Part shown: positions 1 through 6,210 of the stretch, in pieces
Position numbering within the stretch: the first letter of the stretch is position 1
Layout of the letters: every line of letters starts with the position of its first letter
Assembly (NCBI GenBank): GCA_035943635.1
Contig: DASZBX010000012.1
Span: 1 to 8,697 of the forward strand
DNA length: 8,697 bases
Source: DASZBX01 sp035943635
GTDB lineage: Bacteria > Actinomycetota > Actinomycetes > Streptomycetales > Catenulisporaceae
Reading direction: 5' to 3'
Position numbers and translations under genes: made by a program
Notes under the pieces: generated by a model
What the model was told of the DNA's origin: nothing
The model's database searches: none
Seen by the model: only the letters and a program-made list of their open reading frames with translations

Positions 1-1723
1 GCAGGGTATTGGCGTCCGGCGGCAGATAGACCCGGATCACGTCAGCCTTCTTGTTCACCACGTGGTCGATGAAACCAGGGTCCTGATGCGAGAGCCCGTT
101 GTGGTCCTGCCGCCAGACGTGCGAGGTCAACAGGTAGTTCATCGAGGCGATCGGGCGTCGCCAGGCCAGCTTGTTGGTGGTCTTGAGCCACTTGGCGTGC
201 TGGTTGAACATCGAGTCGATGATGTGGATGAACGCCTCGTAGCAGGAGAAGACCCCGTGGCGGCCGGTGAGCAGGTAGCCCTCCAGCCAGCCCTGGCACA
301 TGTGCTCGGACAGGACTTCCATCACCCGGCCGTCCGGGGACAGGGCCGCGTCGTCGTCCGGGTCCGTCTCGCCCATCCACGTGCGGCCGGTGGTCTCCAG
401 CACGGCGCCGAGGCGGTTGGAGGCGGTCTCGTCCGGGCCGAAGACGCGGAAGTTCGAGTACTGCTCGTTGCGGGTCATCGTGTCGCGCAGGAATTCGCCG
501 AGCACCCGGGTCGCCTCGGAGAACGTGGTTCCGTGCTCCTTGATGTCGACCGCGTAGTCGCGGAAGTCCGGCAGCTCCAGGTCGCGCAGCAGCAAGCCGC
601 CGTTCGCGTGCGGGCTCGCGCTCATCCGGCGCTCTCCGGCCGGGGCCAGGGCCGCCAGTTCCGGACGCAGGGAACCGGCCTCGTCGAACAGTTCCCGCGG
701 GCGGTAGGAGGAGAGCCAGACCTGGAGCTGGGCCAGGTGGGCGGGGTTCTCGTGCAGGCCGCTGAGCGGGACCTGGTGCGAGCGCCAGTTGCCTTCGGTG
801 CGCTTGCCGTCCACGGTCTTCGGCCCGGTCCAGCCCTTGGGCGAACGCAGGATGATCATCGGCCAGGCCGGGCGCAGCACCGGCTCGCCGGCCGCGGCGG
901 CGGCCCGGGCGGCGGCCTGGATCCGCTGGATGTCGGTCAGGGCGTCGTCCAGGGCGGCGGCCATGGCCTGGTGGGCGGCGGCGTGGTCGTCCGGGTCGCC
1001 GACCGCGACGGTGATCGGGCGGTAGCCGTAGCCTTCGAACAGCTTCTCCAGCTCCGCCTGCGGGATGCGGGCCAGCAGGGTCGGGTTGGCGATCTTGAAG
1101 CCGTTCAGCTGGAGGATCGGCAGCACCGCACCGTCCCGGGCCGGGTCCAGGAACTTGTTCGAGTGCCACGAGGCGGCCAGCGGGCCGGTCTCGGCCTCCC
1201 CGTCGCCGACCACGCAGCACACGGTCAGGTCCGGATTGTCGAACGCGGCGCCGTACGCGTGGGCGACGGCGTACCCGAGCTCCCCGCCCTCGTGGATGGA
1301 GCCCGGGGTCTCCGGCGCGACGTGCGACGGGATGCCACCGGGGAAGGAGAACTGCCGGAACAGCCGGCGCAGTCCTTCGGCGTCCTGGCCGATCCGCGGG
1401 TAGATCTCGCTGTAGGTGCCCTCCAGGTAGGCGTTGGCGACCAGGCCGGGACCGCCGTGGCCGGGGCCGGCGATGTAGATCGCGTCCAGGTCCCGGGCCT
1501 TGATCTGCCGGTTCATGTGGGCGTAGACGAAGTTCAGGCCCGGGGTGGTGCCCCAGTGCCCGAGCAGGCGCGGCTTGACGTGCTCGGCGAGCAGCGGTTC
1601 GCGCAGCAGTGGGTTGTCCAGCAGGTAGATCTGGCCGACGGACAGGTAGTTCGCCGCGCGCCAGTAGGCGTCGACGAGGGACAGGTCGTCGGTCGTGAGC
1701 GGACCGGTGGTGGTCTCGGGCAT
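1..1723 (-). CDS. xfp: Xylulose-5-phosphate/fructose-6-phosphate phosphoketolase (partial, C-terminus beyond window)
   Basis: This thiamine-diphosphate enzyme cleaves xylulose-5-P (and often fructose-6-P) with phosphate to acetyl phosphate plus glyceraldehyde-3-P (or erythrose-4-P) in the cytoplasm. Reading leftward from ATG 1723-1721, 574 residues are visible without a stop, ending in VYLPPDANTL. The family is about 790-800 residues long, so roughly the last 215 are missing. Visible signatures are GHWGTTPGLNF (about 55-65), GPGHGGPG (86-93), SHVAPETPGSIHEGGELGY (133-151), the ThDP/Mg motif GDGEAETG (173-180) followed by SNK, GPDETASNRL in the middle domain, and SHVWRQDHNGLSHQDPG near the visible end. 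The start is supported by GAGAAGAG seven bases upstream and by a normal family N-terminus (YWRAANYLSVGQIYL). It is divergent from pflB across a 208-bp region carrying a DosR-like box. Its acetyl phosphate is the direct substrate of the AckA encoded nearby. The family call is secure; substrate preference (Xpk versus Xfp) cannot be read from the sequence. Confidence 0.97.
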   Translation of the reverse strand, partial: MPETTTGPLTTDDLSLVDAYWRAANYLSVGQIYLLDNPLLREPLLAEHVKPRLLGHWGTTPGLNFVYAHMNRQIKARDLDAIYIAGPGHGGPGLVANAYLEGTYSEIYPRIGQDAEGLRRLFRQFSFPGGIPSHVAPETPGSIHEGGELGYAVAHAYGAAFDNPDLTVCCVVGDGEAETGPLAASWHSNKFLDPARDGAVLPILQLNGFKIANPTLLARIPQAELEKLFEGYGYRPITVAVGDPDDHAAAHQAMAAALDDALTDIQRIQAAARAAAAAGEPVLRPAWPMIILRSPKGWTGPKTVDGKRTEGNWRSHQVPLSGLHENPAHLAQLQVWLSSYRPRELFDEAGSLRPELAALAPAGERRMSASPHANGGLLLRDLELPDFRDYAVDIKEHGTTFSEATRVLGEFLRDTMTRNEQYSNFRVFGPDETASNRLGAVLETTGRTWMGETDPDDDAALSPDGRVMEVLSEHMCQGWLEGYLLTGRHGVFSCYEAFIHIIDSMFNQHAKWLKTTNKLAWRRPIASMNYLLTSHVWRQDHNGLSHQDPGFIDHVVNKKADVIRVYLPPDANTL

Positions 1724-1730
1724 CGGTGGG

Positions 1731-1738
1731 CTCTTCTC
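1731..1738 (-). promoter_or_regulatory. Ribosome binding site of xfp
   Basis: The minus strand reads GAGAAGAG, then seven bases, then the ATG at 1723. It is a purine-rich, moderate Shine-Dalgarno match at normal spacing. No better-placed start codon with a ribosome binding site is seen upstream. Confidence 0.55.
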
Positions 1739-1798
1739 AATCCGGGGTGTCTGGGTTCTTGTTGCCTCCACCCTGCCGGGCCGCCCGCGGGCGCGGAT

Positions 1799-1812
1799 GG
1801 GCCTTTAGTCCC
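1799..1812. promoter_or_regulatory. DosR/DevR-like operator in the xfp-pflB divergent region
   Basis: The 14-mer GGGCCTTTAGTCCC differs from the mycobacterial DosR core GGGACTWWAGTCCC only at position 4 (C for A). It is the left part of a 28-bp block (1799-1826) that recurs at 6104-6131 before ppdK with 24 of 28 identities. It lies 76 bp upstream of the xfp start and about 120 bp upstream of the pflB start, so it could serve either direction or both. The right part of the block contains an inverted repeat, CCCGTC-CCG-GACGGG (1810-1824). The match and the duplication are seen directly. Assignment to a DosR/OsdR-type response regulator rests on the known consensus and is an inference. Confidence 0.6.
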
Positions 1813-1827
1813 GTCCCGGACGGGCCG

Positions 1828-1850
1828 CAGGATCCTGGGCCCCGGCCGGG
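1828..1850. repeat. Two adjacent perfect 10-bp palindromes upstream of pflB
   Basis: CAGGATCCTG (1828-1837) and CCCGGCCGGG (1841-1850) are each perfectly self-complementary and sit three bases apart, immediately downstream of the DosR-like block. They could be additional operator half-sites or simply the result of GC-rich composition. The second is made only of G and C and so is weak evidence. The first is not repeated before ppdK. Confidence 0.3.
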
Positions 1851-1858
1851 CGCCCCCG

Positions 1859-1865
1859 GATGGTG
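1859..1865 (+). promoter_or_regulatory. Possible -10 region for pflB
   Basis: GATGGTG begins 60 bp after the start of the DosR-like box. A near-identical GATTGGTG begins 62 bp after the start of the matching box before ppdK. If it is a -10 element, transcription would start near 1870, leaving about 60 bases of leader and placing the ATG at 1860 outside the transcript. The match to TANNNT is poor, so the support is the shared position rather than the sequence itself. Confidence 0.25.
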
Positions 1866-1918
1866 GAGGGGAGCCGGAAAGACGGCAGCCGCGGCATCGC
1901 GGCGCCGGCGGTGACGAC

Positions 1919-1924
1919 GGAAGG
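1919..1924 (+). promoter_or_regulatory. Ribosome binding site of pflB
   Basis: GGAAGG lies seven bases before ATG 1932, which decides the start. The in-frame ATG at 1860 and GTG at 1911 have no purine-rich sequence at proper spacing. The 24 residues the upstream ATG would add resemble nothing at the PFL N-terminus. Confidence 0.75.
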
Positions 1925-1931
1925 TCTGGCG

Positions 1932-4184
1932 ATGAGCGTCCTCTTCGAGCAGGGTTCGGCCAAGGCGTGGGAGGGGTTGCGCGGCGGCCTGTGGCGCGAC
2001 GCGGTCGACGTGCGCGACTTCATCCAGGCGAACTACACCCCGTACGCGGGGGACGGTTCGTTCCTGGCCGGGCCGACCGCGCGCACCACGGAGCTGTGGG
2101 CGAGGTTGCAGGCGATGTTCCCGGTCGAGCGCGAGCGCGGGATCTATGACGTCGACGTGCACACGCCGGCCGGGATCACCGCGCACGCGCCAGGGTACAT
2201 CGACCGGGAGAACGAGCTGATCGTCGGGTTGCAGACCGATGCGCCGCTGAAGCGGGCGATCATGCCGTACGGCGGATGGCGCCTGGTCGCCGCGGGGTTG
2301 GCGGCGTACGGGATCGAGCCGGATCCGCGGGTCGCGGAGATCTTCACGAAGTACCGCAAGACCCACAACGACGGGGTCTTCGACGCCTACACCCCGCAGA
2401 TCCTGGCCGCCCGCAAGGCCGGCATCATCACCGGCCTGCCCGACGCGTACGGGCGCGGCCGGATCATCGGCGACTACCGCCGGGTCGCGCTTTACGGCGT
2501 GGACCGCCTGATCGAGGTCAAGCGCGAAGAGCGGGCCGAACTCGACGCGCGCTGGGCGGACGAGGCCACCATCCGGCTGCGCGAGGAGATGGCCGAGCAG
2601 ATCAGGGCCCTGCAGGAGCTGAAGGAGATGGCTGCCGGCTACGGCCACGACGTCTCCCGGCCCGCCACCGGTGCCCGTGAGGCGGTGCAGTGGCTCTACT
2701 TCGCCTACCTGGCCGCGGTCAAGGAGCAGAACGGCGCGGCGATGTCCCTCGGCCGGGTCTCCACCTTCCTGGACGTCTACCTGGAGCGGGACCTCGCCGT
2801 CGGGCTGCTGGACGAGCAGGGCGCGCAGGAACTGATCGACGATCTGGTGATCAAGCTGCGGATCGTGCGGTTCCTGCGCACCCCGGAGTACGACGAGCTG
2901 TTCTCCGGCGACCCGACCTGGGTGACCGAGGCGATCGGCGGCATCGGTGCGGACGGGCGGCCGCTGGTCACCCGCACCAGCTTCCGGGTGTTGCAGACCC
3001 TGTACAACCTCGGCCCGGCCCCGGAGCCGAACCTGACCGTGCTGTGGTCCACCCGGCTTCCCCGCGGGTTCAAGGATTTCTGCGCGAAGGCCTCCATCGA
3101 CACCAGTTCCATCCAGTACGAGTCCGACGAGCTGTTGCGGCCCAAGACCGGCGACGACACCGCGATCGCGTGCTGCGTGTCGGCGATGGAGGTGGGCAAG
3201 GGCATGCAGTTCTTCGGCGCCCGGGTCAACCTCGCCAAGACCCTGCTGTACGCGGTCAACGGCGGCCGTGACGAGATCACCGGCCACCTCGTCGTGCCCG
3301 GGTTCGAGCCGCTCACCGGCGAGTACCTGGACTACGAGCAGCTGGACGCGGCCTTCGACAAGGTCATGGACTGGCTGGCCGAGACGTATGTGCACGCCCT
3401 GAACGTCATCCACTACATGCACGACAAGTACGCCTACGAGCGGCTGGAGATGGCGCTGCACGACCGGGACGTCAAGCGCACCCTGGCGTGCGGCATCGCA
3501 GGGCTCGCCGTCGCCGCCGACTCCCTGTCCGCGGTCAAGTACGCCCGGGTCAAGGTGATCCGGGACGAGACCGGCCTGGCCGTGGACTACCAGACGACCG
3601 GCACATTCCCGGCCTACGGCAACAACGACGAGCGGGCGGACGCGATCGCGGTCGGCCTGGTGGACCGGTTCATGGCCAAGATCCAGCGCTACCCGGCGTA
3701 CCGGGACGCCCGGCACACCCAGTCCGTGCTGACCATCACCTCCAACGTGGTCTACGGCCACAAGACCGGCAACACCCCGGACGGACGGCGGGCCGGGGAG
3801 CCGTTCTCCCCCGGCGCCAACCCGATGAACGGCCGGGACACCCACGGCATGGTCGCCTCCGCCCTGTCGGTGGCGAAACTGCCGTACGACCGGGCCGAGG
3901 ACGGCATCTCGCTGACCGCCACGATCACCCCGGGCGGGCTCGGGCGTGAGCCGGTCGAGCGGATCGGGAATCTGGCCGGGATCCTGGACGGGTACTTCGC
4001 CTCCGGCGGCTACCACATGAACGTCAACGTCCTGGACCGGTCCACGCTCCAGGACGCGATGGAGCACCCGGAGAAGTACCCGCAGCTGACCATCCGGGTC
4101 TCCGGCTACGCGGTGAACTTCACCCGGCTGACCCGCGAGCAGCAGCTCGACGTGATCAGCCGCACCTTCCACGAGTCGCGGTGA
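1932..4184 (+). CDS. pflB: Pyruvate formate-lyase (formate C-acetyltransferase), glycyl radical enzyme
   Basis: PFL converts pyruvate and CoA to acetyl-CoA and formate using a protein-based glycyl radical that oxygen destroys. From ATG 1932 the protein is 750 residues, close to the 760 of E. coli PflB, and similarity to that enzyme is evident along its whole length. Key residues are the catalytic pair Cys414-Cys415 in IACCVSAM (E. coli Cys418/419), Arg431 in FFGARVNLAK (E. coli Arg435, substrate carboxylate), GDYRRVALYG at 180-189, and the radical site Gly725 in RVSGYAVNF, 26 residues from the end (E. coli Gly734). The Met-Cys-Cys and C-terminal sequences mark a true PFL rather than a glycerol- or choline-lyase-type relative. 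The stop TGA overlaps the GTG start of the activase gene by 4 bp. No frameshift or missing catalytic residue is seen. Confidence 0.97.
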   Translation: MSVLFEQGSAKAWEGLRGGLWRDAVDVRDFIQANYTPYAGDGSFLAGPTARTTELWARLQAMFPVERERGIYDVDVHTPAGITAHAPGYIDRENELIVGLQTDAPLKRAIMPYGGWRLVAAGLAAYGIEPDPRVAEIFTKYRKTHNDGVFDAYTPQILAARKAGIITGLPDAYGRGRIIGDYRRVALYGVDRLIEVKREERAELDARWADEATIRLREEMAEQIRALQELKEMAAGYGHDVSRPATGAREAVQWLYFAYLAAVKEQNGAAMSLGRVSTFLDVYLERDLAVGLLDEQGAQELIDDLVIKLRIVRFLRTPEYDELFSGDPTWVTEAIGGIGADGRPLVTRTSFRVLQTLYNLGPAPEPNLTVLWSTRLPRGFKDFCAKASIDTSSIQYESDELLRPKTGDDTAIACCVSAMEVGKGMQFFGARVNLAKTLLYAVNGGRDEITGHLVVPGFEPLTGEYLDYEQLDAAFDKVMDWLAETYVHALNVIHYMHDKYAYERLEMALHDRDVKRTLACGIAGLAVAADSLSAVKYARVKVIRDETGLAVDYQTTGTFPAYGNNDERADAIAVGLVDRFMAKIQRYPAYRDARHTQSVLTITSNVVYGHKTGNTPDGRRAGEPFSPGANPMNGRDTHGMVASALSVAKLPYDRAEDGISLTATITPGGLGREPVERIGNLAGILDGYFASGGYHMNVNVLDRSTLQDAMEHPEKYPQLTIRVSGYAVNFTRLTREQQLDVISRTFHESR

Positions 4185-4966
4185 ACACACAGGTCGGCAT
4201 TTCGGCGGGCCCGGCACTCGCCGGATCCGCCGGCGGCGGAACCGAAGGGGCCGTGCACTCCTGGGACCTGTCCACCGGCGTGGACGGCCCCGGCACCCGG
4301 TTCGTGGTGTTCACCCAGGGCTGTCCGCTGCGCTGCCTGTACTGCCACAACCCGGACACGTGGAAGATCCGCGACGGCTTCCGCGCGCGGTCCGCGGACC
4401 TGGTCCGGGAGGCCGCCGGATACGTCCCCTTCATCACCGAGTCCGGCGGCGGGGCGACGGTCAGCGGCGGCGAGCCCCTGTTGCAGCCGAGATTCACCGG
4501 CGCCCTGCTGGCCGGGTTCAAGGGCCTCGGGCTGCACACGGCGCTGGACACCTCCGGCTACCTCGGCGCCCGGGCCGACGACGCGCTGCTGGCGGCCACG
4601 GACCTGGTCCTGCTGGACATCAAGTCCTGGGACTTCGCCCTGTACCGTCGCCTGACCTCGGTCGACCTGCACCCGACGCTCGACTTCGCCCGCCGGCTGG
4701 CGCGGCTGGGCATCCCGGTCCACCTGCGGTTCGTCCTGGTGCCCGGCCTGACCGATGGGTCGGACAACGTCGACGGGGTCGCCACGTTCGCCGCGTCGAT
4801 GGGCAACGTCGAGCGCGTGGACGTCCTGCCGTTCCACAAACTCGGCGAGCAGAAATACCGCACGCTGGGCATCCCCTTCCCGCTGACCGACACGCCCACC
4901 CCGACCGGGCGCCAGGTGGACGAGGCCCGGGCCCGGTTCGCCGCACACGGTCTGACGGTAGTCTGA
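4181..4966 (+). CDS. pflA: Pyruvate formate-lyase-activating enzyme (radical SAM)
   Basis: This 4Fe-4S radical-SAM enzyme abstracts hydrogen from Gly725 of PflB to install the glycyl radical. The 261-residue product has the cluster motif CxxxCxxC as Cys48, Cys52, Cys55 in TQGCPLRCLYCHNPDTW, the SAM-binding SGGEPLL at 95-101, DTSGYLG, LVLLDIK and a C-terminal MGNVERVDVLPFHKLGEQKY segment. All are typical of PflA (E. coli, 246 aa). The start is GTG in a GTGA overlap with the pflB stop, suggesting translational coupling; no strong separate ribosome binding site is visible. This start gives a Gly/Ala-rich N-terminal extension of about 20 residues relative to E. coli. A start at the internal GTG 4252 (MHSWDLSTGVDGPG) is possible, but its GAAGGGG is only two bases away. 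Function is secure and the exact start less so. Confidence 0.95.
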   Translation: MNTQVGISAGPALAGSAGGGTEGAVHSWDLSTGVDGPGTRFVVFTQGCPLRCLYCHNPDTWKIRDGFRARSADLVREAAGYVPFITESGGGATVSGGEPLLQPRFTGALLAGFKGLGLHTALDTSGYLGARADDALLAATDLVLLDIKSWDFALYRRLTSVDLHPTLDFARRLARLGIPVHLRFVLVPGLTDGSDNVDGVATFAASMGNVERVDVLPFHKLGEQKYRTLGIPFPLTDTPTPTGRQVDEARARFAAHGLTVV

Positions 4967-4969
4967 GAT

Positions 4970-4974
4970 GGAGG
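4970..4974 (+). promoter_or_regulatory. Ribosome binding site of ackA
   Basis: GGAGG sits eight bases before ATG 4983. It overlaps the alternative ATG at 4968, which itself has no ribosome binding site, so 4983 is the better start. Confidence 0.8.
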
Positions 4975-4982
4975 CAGAAATC

Positions 4983-6113
4983 ATGATCGACGGTGGCGTC
5001 CTCGTCGTCAACACCGGTTCGTCCTCGGTGAAGTACCAGGTCATCGATGCCGTTTCGGGACGGTGCACAGCCCGCGGGCTGGTGCAGCGGACCAGCGGTC
5101 CGGGCGCCGTCGCCGACGTGCTCGCGGCCGAACCCGCCCTGACCGCGGCGAACATCGTCGCGGTCGGCCATCGTGTGGTGCACGGCGGCGAGGAGTTCGC
5201 CGCGCCGGTCCTGGTCGACGACAAGGTGCTCGCCGCGTTGCGCGATCTGGCCCCGCTGGCCCCGCTGCACATTCCGGCGAACCTCGCCGGCATCGACGCC
5301 GCACGCCGGGCGTTTCCGGACGTCCCGCATGTGGCGGTGTTCGACACGGCCTTCCACCAGAGCCTGCCGCCGCACGCCTACACCTACGCCGTGCCGCGGC
5401 TGTGGCGCGAGGAGTTCGGGGTGCGCCGTTACGGATTCCACGGCGTGTCCTACCAGTACGTCTCCCGGCGAGCGGCCGCGGTGCTCGGGCGCGACCTAGG
5501 CGACACCAACCTGATCGTGCTGCATCTGGGCAACGGCGCGAGCGCCTGCGCGATCGAGGCCGGGCGCAGCGTGGAGACCTCGATGGGCCTGACCCCGCTC
5601 GAGGGCCTGGTGATGGGCACCCGCAGCGGGGACGTCGACCCCGCGCTCGCAGCGTACCTGGCCCGCAGGGCCGGGCTGGGCAGCGTGGCCGTGGACGCCG
5701 CGCTCAACCAGGAGGGCGGGTTGCTGGCCCTGGCCGGGAGCGCGGACCTGCGCGACGTGTGGGCCGCGGTCGACCGGGGCGACCCGGACGCCCGGCTCGC
5801 CGTCGACGTGTACTGCCACCGGATCCGCAAATACGTCGGCGCGTACTATGCCGTGCTCGGCCGGGTCGACGCGGTCGTGTTCACCGCCGGCGTGGGCGAG
5901 CACGACCCGGGCGTGCGCAGCCGGTCCCTCGGCGGGCTGGCCCGGCTCGGCATCGCGGTCGACCCCGAGCGCAACGAGGGTTCCGGCGCCGGCGAGCGGT
6001 TCATCTCGCCCGAAGGCGCCGAGGTCCCGGTGCTCGTAGTGCCGACGGACGAGGAGGCCGAGATCGCCCGGCAGGCCCTGGACCTGGTCCGCACCGCACA
6101 ACCGGGCCCTTAG
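4983..6113 (+). CDS. ackA: Acetate kinase, short subtype
   Basis: AckA interconverts acetyl phosphate + ADP and acetate + ATP; here it is probably the ATP-yielding step for acetyl phosphate made by the neighbouring phosphoketolase. It is 376 residues from ATG 4983, against about 400 for the usual family. Catalytic residues by comparison with the Methanosarcina thermophila enzyme (from memory) are Asn10, Arg64 in VGHRVVHGG, Asp121 in VFDTAFHQ, His153 in GFHGVSYQYVS, Arg214 in GTRSGDVDP and Glu357 in TDEEAEIA. These map to N7, R91, D148, H180, R241 and E384. The constant shift of 27 from Arg64 onward means about 30 residues are missing between Asn10 and Arg64. The second signature reads GFHGVSY where most enzymes have GFHGTSH. 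The gene follows pflA by 16 bp, so it is likely the last gene of pflB-pflA-ackA. Its stop codon TAG lies inside a DosR-like box for the next gene. Confidence 0.96.
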   Translation: MIDGGVLVVNTGSSSVKYQVIDAVSGRCTARGLVQRTSGPGAVADVLAAEPALTAANIVAVGHRVVHGGEEFAAPVLVDDKVLAALRDLAPLAPLHIPANLAGIDAARRAFPDVPHVAVFDTAFHQSLPPHAYTYAVPRLWREEFGVRRYGFHGVSYQYVSRRAAAVLGRDLGDTNLIVLHLGNGASACAIEAGRSVETSMGLTPLEGLVMGTRSGDVDPALAAYLARRAGLGSVAVDAALNQEGGLLALAGSADLRDVWAAVDRGDPDARLAVDVYCHRIRKYVGAYYAVLGRVDAVVFTAGVGEHDPGVRSRSLGGLARLGIAVDPERNEGSGAGERFISPEGAEVPVLVVPTDEEAEIARQALDLVRTAQPGP

Positions 6114-6117
6114 TCCC
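6104..6117. promoter_or_regulatory. DosR/DevR-like operator before ppdK, overlapping the end of ackA
   Basis: GGGCCCTTAGTCCC matches the DosR core GGGACTWWAGTCCC at 12 of 14 positions and is flanked by C and G as in the longer mycobacterial consensus. It opens a 28-bp block (6104-6131) that matches 1799-1826 at 24 positions. The ackA stop TAG (6111-6113) is inside the core, so the last codons of ackA double as operator. The centre is about 100 bp before the ppdK start, a distance suited to an activator. Regulator identity is inferred. Confidence 0.6.
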
Positions 6118-6140
6118 GCCGCGGACGGGACCGCGGGCCC
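6104..6140 (+). other. Long GC-rich inverted repeat after ackA (operator pair or terminator-like hairpin)
   Basis: GGGCCC (6104-6109) can pair with GGGCCC (6135-6140), and GTCCCG (6113-6118) with CGGGAC (6126-6131), around a 7-base loop. Two mismatches and a G-U pair interrupt the stem. There is no T-run after it, so a classical intrinsic terminator is unlikely. The right half contains GGGACCGCGGGCCC (6127-6140), itself a near-palindrome resembling a degenerate second DosR-like box 23 bp after the first. Confidence 0.4.
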
Positions 6141-6163
6141 TGACCGGGAAGCGGCGGCGGCGG

Positions 6164-6173
6164 GAGATTGGTG
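6164..6173 (+). promoter_or_regulatory. Possible -10 region for ppdK
   Basis: GAGATTGGTG is the first AT-containing stretch after the inverted repeat. A start near 6176 would place the second box-like repeat (6127-6140) about 42 bp upstream, a usual position for DosR-type activators, and leave about 35 bases of leader. It resembles the GATGGTG at 1859 at nearly the same offset from its box. The match to a canonical -10 is weak. Confidence 0.25.
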
Positions 6174-6189
6174 ACAGACGCAGTAAGCC

Positions 6190-6204
6190 ACCGAAGGGAT
6201 CGGT
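6190..6204 (+). promoter_or_regulatory. ppdK ribosome binding site inside a small hairpin
   Basis: AAGGGA (6194-6199) lies 11 bases before ATG 6211, a slightly long spacing. The arms ACCGA (6190-6194) and TCGGT (6200-6204) are perfectly complementary and would present AGGGA as a 5-base loop. The second in-frame ATG at 6217 is even farther from the site, so 6211 is preferred. Confidence 0.5.
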
Positions 6205-6210
6205 CCCACC

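Noticed and set aside
42..1220. Long minus-strand open frame, Arg/Pro/Gly-rich, within the xfp region
   Set aside because: It is a shadow of the true xfp frame. The correct frame from 1723 gives a full-length match to phosphoketolase motifs, whereas this one gives low-complexity Arg/Pro/Gly sequence typical of GC-rich alternative frames.
1860..1931. Upstream ATG extending pflB by 24 residues
   Set aside because: There is no ribosome binding site, no similarity to PFL N-termini, and it lies before or at the proposed transcription start. ATG 1932 has GGAAGG at seven-base spacing.
62..2149. 695-residue plus-strand open frame
   Set aside because: It is antisense to xfp and runs into the start of pflB. 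It has no family resemblance and its composition (Val/Gly/Arg/Gln-rich) is that of a GC-rich antisense frame.
1737..4217. 826-residue minus-strand open frame across pflB
   Set aside because: It is antisense to a full-length, motif-complete PFL gene and is low complexity; the length reflects absence of AT-rich stop codons.
6104..6140. Rho-independent terminator for ackA
   Set aside because: The stem is plausible but no T-run follows, and the same sequence block occurs upstream of pflB, where no gene ends. An operator role explains both sites better.
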